DNA from: Metellina segmentata
Taxonomy: Eukaryota; Arthropoda; Arachnida; Araneae; Tetragnathidae
Assembly (NCBI GenBank): GCA_947359465.1
Contig: OX375873.1
Location: 132,696,899-132,760,898, forward strand
Direction of reading: 5' to 3'
Length of the DNA stretch: 64,000 nucleotides
Shown here: positions 60,422 through 64,000 of the stretch, in pieces
Layout of the letters: each line of letters starts with the position of its first letter
How positions within the stretch are numbered: the stretch's first letter is position 1
Position numbers and translations under genes: made by a program
Notes under the pieces: generated by a model
Seen by the model: only the letters and a program-made list of their open reading frames with translations
What the model was told of the DNA's origin: nothing
Databases searched by the model: none

Positions 60422-60936
60422 CAGGGTGTTCATGGGCCAAACTTTAAGGGCAAGTAAAACACATAAAAAGAAGCATTTTTTGTATAGCAACATGGGATCA
60501 GAAATGAAAAGTGCAGGTGGTAAAACAAGATATGCTGAGGAAATGAACAAAAGCTCTTTACTTACATAATATTTTTAGAGCAGACGATAGAAACGCTTAG
60601 TGACGTACCTTAAAAAAAAAGATGCATTTATTTTTTGAAGAAAATATTGATTAGTAGACGTTTATTTAGTTTGCATAATCAAATCGTCTGCAAAATAATT
60701 TTATTGAGTTTGAATGGCATTACGCGATCTGCAAACGATTCTTTGCTATCAGAGAATTAGCTTTCTGTTAGAATCTTTGCTGTTAGAAACGATTCTTTGC
60801 TTTTCATTTCCTCAGAATTTCTTGTTTTTCCACTTGCCCTTTTCATTTTCGATCTCATGTTGCTATACAAAAAATGCTTCTTTATATGTATTTTACTTAC
60901 CCTTAAAGTTTGGCCCATGATTTCAGGGACACCCTG
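60422..60936. mobile_element. 515-bp MITE with about 145-bp inverted arms, CAGGGTG ends
   Basis: Left end CAGGGTGTTCATGGGCCAAA at 60422 and, inverted, CAGGGTGTCCCTGAAATCAT on the right, both adjoining TA (60420-60421 and 60937-60938). Pairs inside the arms include AAGCATTTTTTGTATAGCAA left with TTGCTATACAAAAAATGCTT right and GAGGAAATGAA left with TTCATTTCCTC right. The right arm has about 8 extra bases after CAGGGTGT. Interior 60570-60790 is AT-rich with no transposase. All frames reported across it are artefacts of the arms. Confidence 0.92.
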
Positions 60937-62285
60937 TATATATAATTTCATACATTTTTTGTCACGGATTAACCAGATCCGGCCAAGTCATTTAAGTAAA
61001 CTAAATAAATCCTCTATAGTATGGAAAAGTATACCCTCCATTGTACTTAGAAGTAATAAACAAAACATGTTCCATTTTACCTAACGATAAAATGTATTGT
61101 GTAACAAATCTTGGAAACATATACATTGTTTTAAATTTATTAGTGACTCAAGGAAACAAAACCCTTCCACATGTAAAAATATCATGAACTCAAACCATCA
61201 TAATTCGAAATATAAGTTCATAATGCATTGAAAACCACCTGCTTACAAAATTTCCATATAGAATTACAGGTCTTGAAATTTGGTATACAAATATAAAAAC
61301 TTTATATACAAGTACAATATACTTTGTTCCCGTTTCACTCGAAGCAATCCAATTTTCTGATAAGTTATATAGTCATAGTAATAAAGAATATAATGATTTG
61401 ATATTCTATTACTCCATGAAAAGTATGTCTACGAATTATAAGTTTGACGAGAGAAGAAAAACAGATTGTCAAATATAATCCAATTTGTTTTCGTTTACGA
61501 GAATAAACACACAAAGATGTTTTTAAAGTTATTATCTAGCAGAAAAAGATACCATTATTTGCTTTCCATTTTCTAAAGCCAATGTTTATTCTTCCTCATT
61601 GTTCTTTTCTTTTTTTAAGATCGATACGAATTGTCGAAAGTAGTTCTAAGTTTTTTTCTTGTTAATTATCTTTTAGAGTAAAAGAAAGGAAGAGAGTCTG
61701 AAACTACCGTGAACTTAAAAGCAGAACGTTTAATTGGCAGAATTGACATCAGATGGTACATTTTATCCAAGAGGAAGCTGCTGGCAATTAAATAGAAGCA
61801 AACCTGATTTCAAGCCTCCAGCATCCCTCCGGAAGTAGTATTAATGCTCTTACAGTACCTTTTCTTTTAATAGCTTATACGAATAAAAGATGATTTGCTT
61901 CTAAATATGTTTTGAAGATTCGAACAAAAAATAAGTTTAAACGTTGGTGAACACAATTATTTCATTTTAAATGTTTCCATTTTTTTAAGTGTTCATGATT
62001 TGAATGTTTTGATTATTTATTGACAAAAGAAACAAGGGTTACAGTTTCGAAAAAATCAACCTTTAAAAAATACTTACTTAAACAAACAGCTTTCATTTCT
62101 CTCGTTTTGAACCTATTTTTATATACATTAAAGTATTTTCCTTTTTTCCAATTTGGTCCCAATTTATAAAGCTGTGTCAATATGTAAGCGTGAGTGTAAG
62201 CTTACAAAAATGTGCGTGGTCTTGTCCACTTCACATTCAATACCTGCTCGAGACAATTCTTTGAACATCATTGTTTCAACTGCCA
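60937..62285. other. AT-rich non-coding stretch, no gene seen
   Basis: No recognised feature; a somewhat GC-richer patch lies at about 61690-61860. Confidence 0.5.
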
Positions 62286-62289
62286 TAAA

Positions 62290-62540
62290 ATCGAAACGAA
62301 TAAAAAATAGTGGGATGGTCGGTTCTGTTTTATAGGGCTAAGGATAATATTTGATCAAGCTGCGTCAAACAACAACAAGTAAGTGGACATGAACACAAGG
62401 AAAGCTATACTTATATAAAATAAAGAAATACACGCATTACGGAATTGAAAATGTGTCGCCTACAACCAACTAGCAGGTTGCTGGCACAGTGGGGAATCCC
62501 CAAGACAAAGCGAGCTCTAGTAATACGGACATATACATCA
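62290..62540 (+). repeat. GCGCAA-hairpin dispersed repeat copy
   Basis: GGTTCTGTTTTATAGGGCTA, GATCAAGCTGCGTCAAACAA, then CCTACAACCAACTAGCAGGT and AGGTTGCTGGCACAGTGG. The last block is the one also found in the copy at 1595-1960, which links the 5' hairpin and the downstream part as a single family. Confidence 0.5.
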
Positions 62541-62689
62541 AACACAGCATAAAAGGTGTAATTGTGTTTCGTAGATAATCGAAGCCATCACATATTCTAG
62601 AAATTATGTATTACCTCAAATGAAGGCATAATCACACACTCCTTTTTTATGACCTACGCTCCTCCACATGCATGAAGCGATAATTTGTG

Positions 62690-63215
62690 TTTAACCCTCC
62701 AAGTCTGGGAGCTGAAAGTGTTTAAAACTGCGACGTACGTCGCAGAACAAAGTCTTTGCAGAACAATTTTTCCTTAATTTTATCAAAATGATGTCCCATT
62801 TTTTTCTATCATAAGTTAGGATGTCCTGCAGTACAAAGAGCACTCCTTGCTATACCTTTTTTCTTTTCTAGCTACGGAACAACCGCCCTACACCGCCCCA
62901 AATTACTACAAACATTTTATAAATAACACATCTTCTATGTCAATGACAAAATATTTAACTTCAAAAGTTATCGACAGAATTGCAAATTCTAAAGTATGCC
63001 TTGGTTTTAAATAAAGAAAGTTATTTATTTTGGATGTGTGTTTTGTTATAAATATGAAATACATATTTAGTCAATAATTGTGTTGTACTTCTGTTTTTTT
63101 ATTTACTGCAGTTTTCAAAATTCGGACAAAATGCCTGCAGAACAATTTTAATTGCTTGGAGTTGGTTGCAGAACACTGAATATTATTCTACACATGGGCT
63201 AATGACGAGATACTT
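62690..63215 (+). repeat. Dispersed repeat R, copy B (uninterrupted)
   Basis: Contains a perfect 16-bp palindrome TGCGACGTACGTCGCA at 62729-62744, then AGCTACGGAACAACCGCCCT, ATATTTAACTTCAAAAGTTA, GCAAATTCTAAAGTATGCC, TTCAAAATTCGGACAAAATG and TTGCAGAACACTGAATATTA. It is the best reference copy in the window and serves as the empty site for the Helitron-like insertion in copy A. Function and class are unknown. Confidence 0.8.
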
Positions 63216-64000
63216 CGTTGAGACAACAACCATCAGGGTTGAAATTACTGTTTTACAAAATCGAGTGCAAAATAAAGCAGTATAACTATCCCGTTATTTG
63301 ACTTATTGTTTTTCCTAACATGGAATCGAAATTGTATCACTATGTCAATTCTAGTGCTGATGGTATTTCCGTACAAAATTACAGTGGCAGAAGTTGAGAT
63401 ACAATGTTCACATAGGAAAAATTCTTTGTTTCTGCTTTCATTGTCTGAGTTTAAATAACCTCAATAGAACGGAAATACAACGAGAAATAAAACGTTTTCG
63501 TCCTTGTCGAAAGAAATGAAACAATGACATTAAGGGATCGAATTGCATATTTTTGCCCCTATAGGCATGACCTATTTCCTCGCCACCAACATGTCGCAAA
63601 CCCACAAGAATATATCTTTATACCCCAGGATGACTGAAAAGAAAGGAGAAAACCAGAACAGCTGACGATATTCCCATTCTTCTCTCTTCAACTTCGAGCT
63701 ACATTTGAATCATTAAGGACACAAAGGGGAAAAAAAATTCTGGTAAAAAAAACCCGACTACGATACTTTCTGAATACGGGACTTGAAGAGATAATATTGG
63801 GGTCCGATTCAAACGTTTTTAGTATTGATTTGGGTCATTAGGAAGAAAACGCCGTTAAAATCTCTTGAAGATACAAAGTTGGAACTATTTTTTTTAAATA
63901 GAGAGGAAGAACGTGTAACATTTTTTCTATGCATATCTCCATTTTACCAAAAATTATTATCAGATATATAAAAAATGATCTTATATCTTTTTATTATAAA
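63216..64000. other. Non-coding stretch, no gene seen
   Basis: Begins with a single TGACGAGATACTTCG-type motif. About 63540-63730 has balanced composition, but no open frame of 60 codons or more is present. Confidence 0.45.

Overview
The window looks like intergenic or intronic DNA from an arthropod nuclear genome, most likely an araneomorph (orb-weaver type) spider. The evidence is AT-rich, gene-poor sequence, long (TA)n tracts, tandem satellites, many tRNA-derived SINEs, and Tc1/mariner transposase relics whose protein sequences resemble, from memory, families that are very abundant in orb-weavers. Nothing points to a prokaryote: there are no operons, no closely packed ORFs and no ribosome binding sites. 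The species assignment is inference.

Only one host coding segment is convincing. It is a 218-bp minus-strand exon (21138-21355) with splice signals that encodes the start of the first immunoglobulin domain of a Dpr-family neuronal cell-surface protein. No other exon of that gene was found, so much of the window may be intron or flank of a large neuronal gene.

Most of the rest is mobile or repeated DNA. From left to right: a 140-bp satellite (4.4-5.1 kb); a terminal-inverted-repeat element (9.8-11.2 kb); a long AT-rich dispersed repeat (11.4-13.1 kb, second copy 28.3-31.7 kb); a Helitron-type 3' end (14.5 kb); a 196-bp MITE (17.8 kb); a 210-bp (TA)n tract (20.0 kb); the dpr exon (21.2 kb); 308-bp and 157-bp tandem repeats (23.6-25.0 kb); a nearly complete Tc1 element with TA target duplication (26.2-27.6 kb); a second Tc1 element (29.0-30.7 kb) inserted in the AT-rich dispersed repeat; a 281-bp satellite with a Harbinger-like MITE inserted in a diverged edge copy (35.1-38.5 kb); a foldback element (39.8-40.5 kb); a third, truncated Tc1 (44.0-44.6 kb); a 212-bp satellite (45.6-46.8 kb); a long-inverted-repeat transposon with a decayed DUF4817/DD41D transposase (47.5-50.0 kb); a SINE cluster (50.7-53.0 kb); a Helitron-like insertion delimited by an empty-site paralogue (58.5-59.1 kb); and a 515-bp MITE (60.4-60.9 kb).

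The most interesting connections are three. Three elements share CAGGGTG ends, TA flanks and long inverted repeats, and two of them carry DUF4817-type transposase remnants, so they look like one autonomous-type lineage and its deletion derivatives. The Helitron-like insertion can be defined to the base by comparison with an uninterrupted copy of its target repeat in the same window. One SINE body is carried by two different tRNA-like heads. No intact transposase, reverse transcriptase, CRISPR array, rRNA gene or functional tRNA gene was seen.
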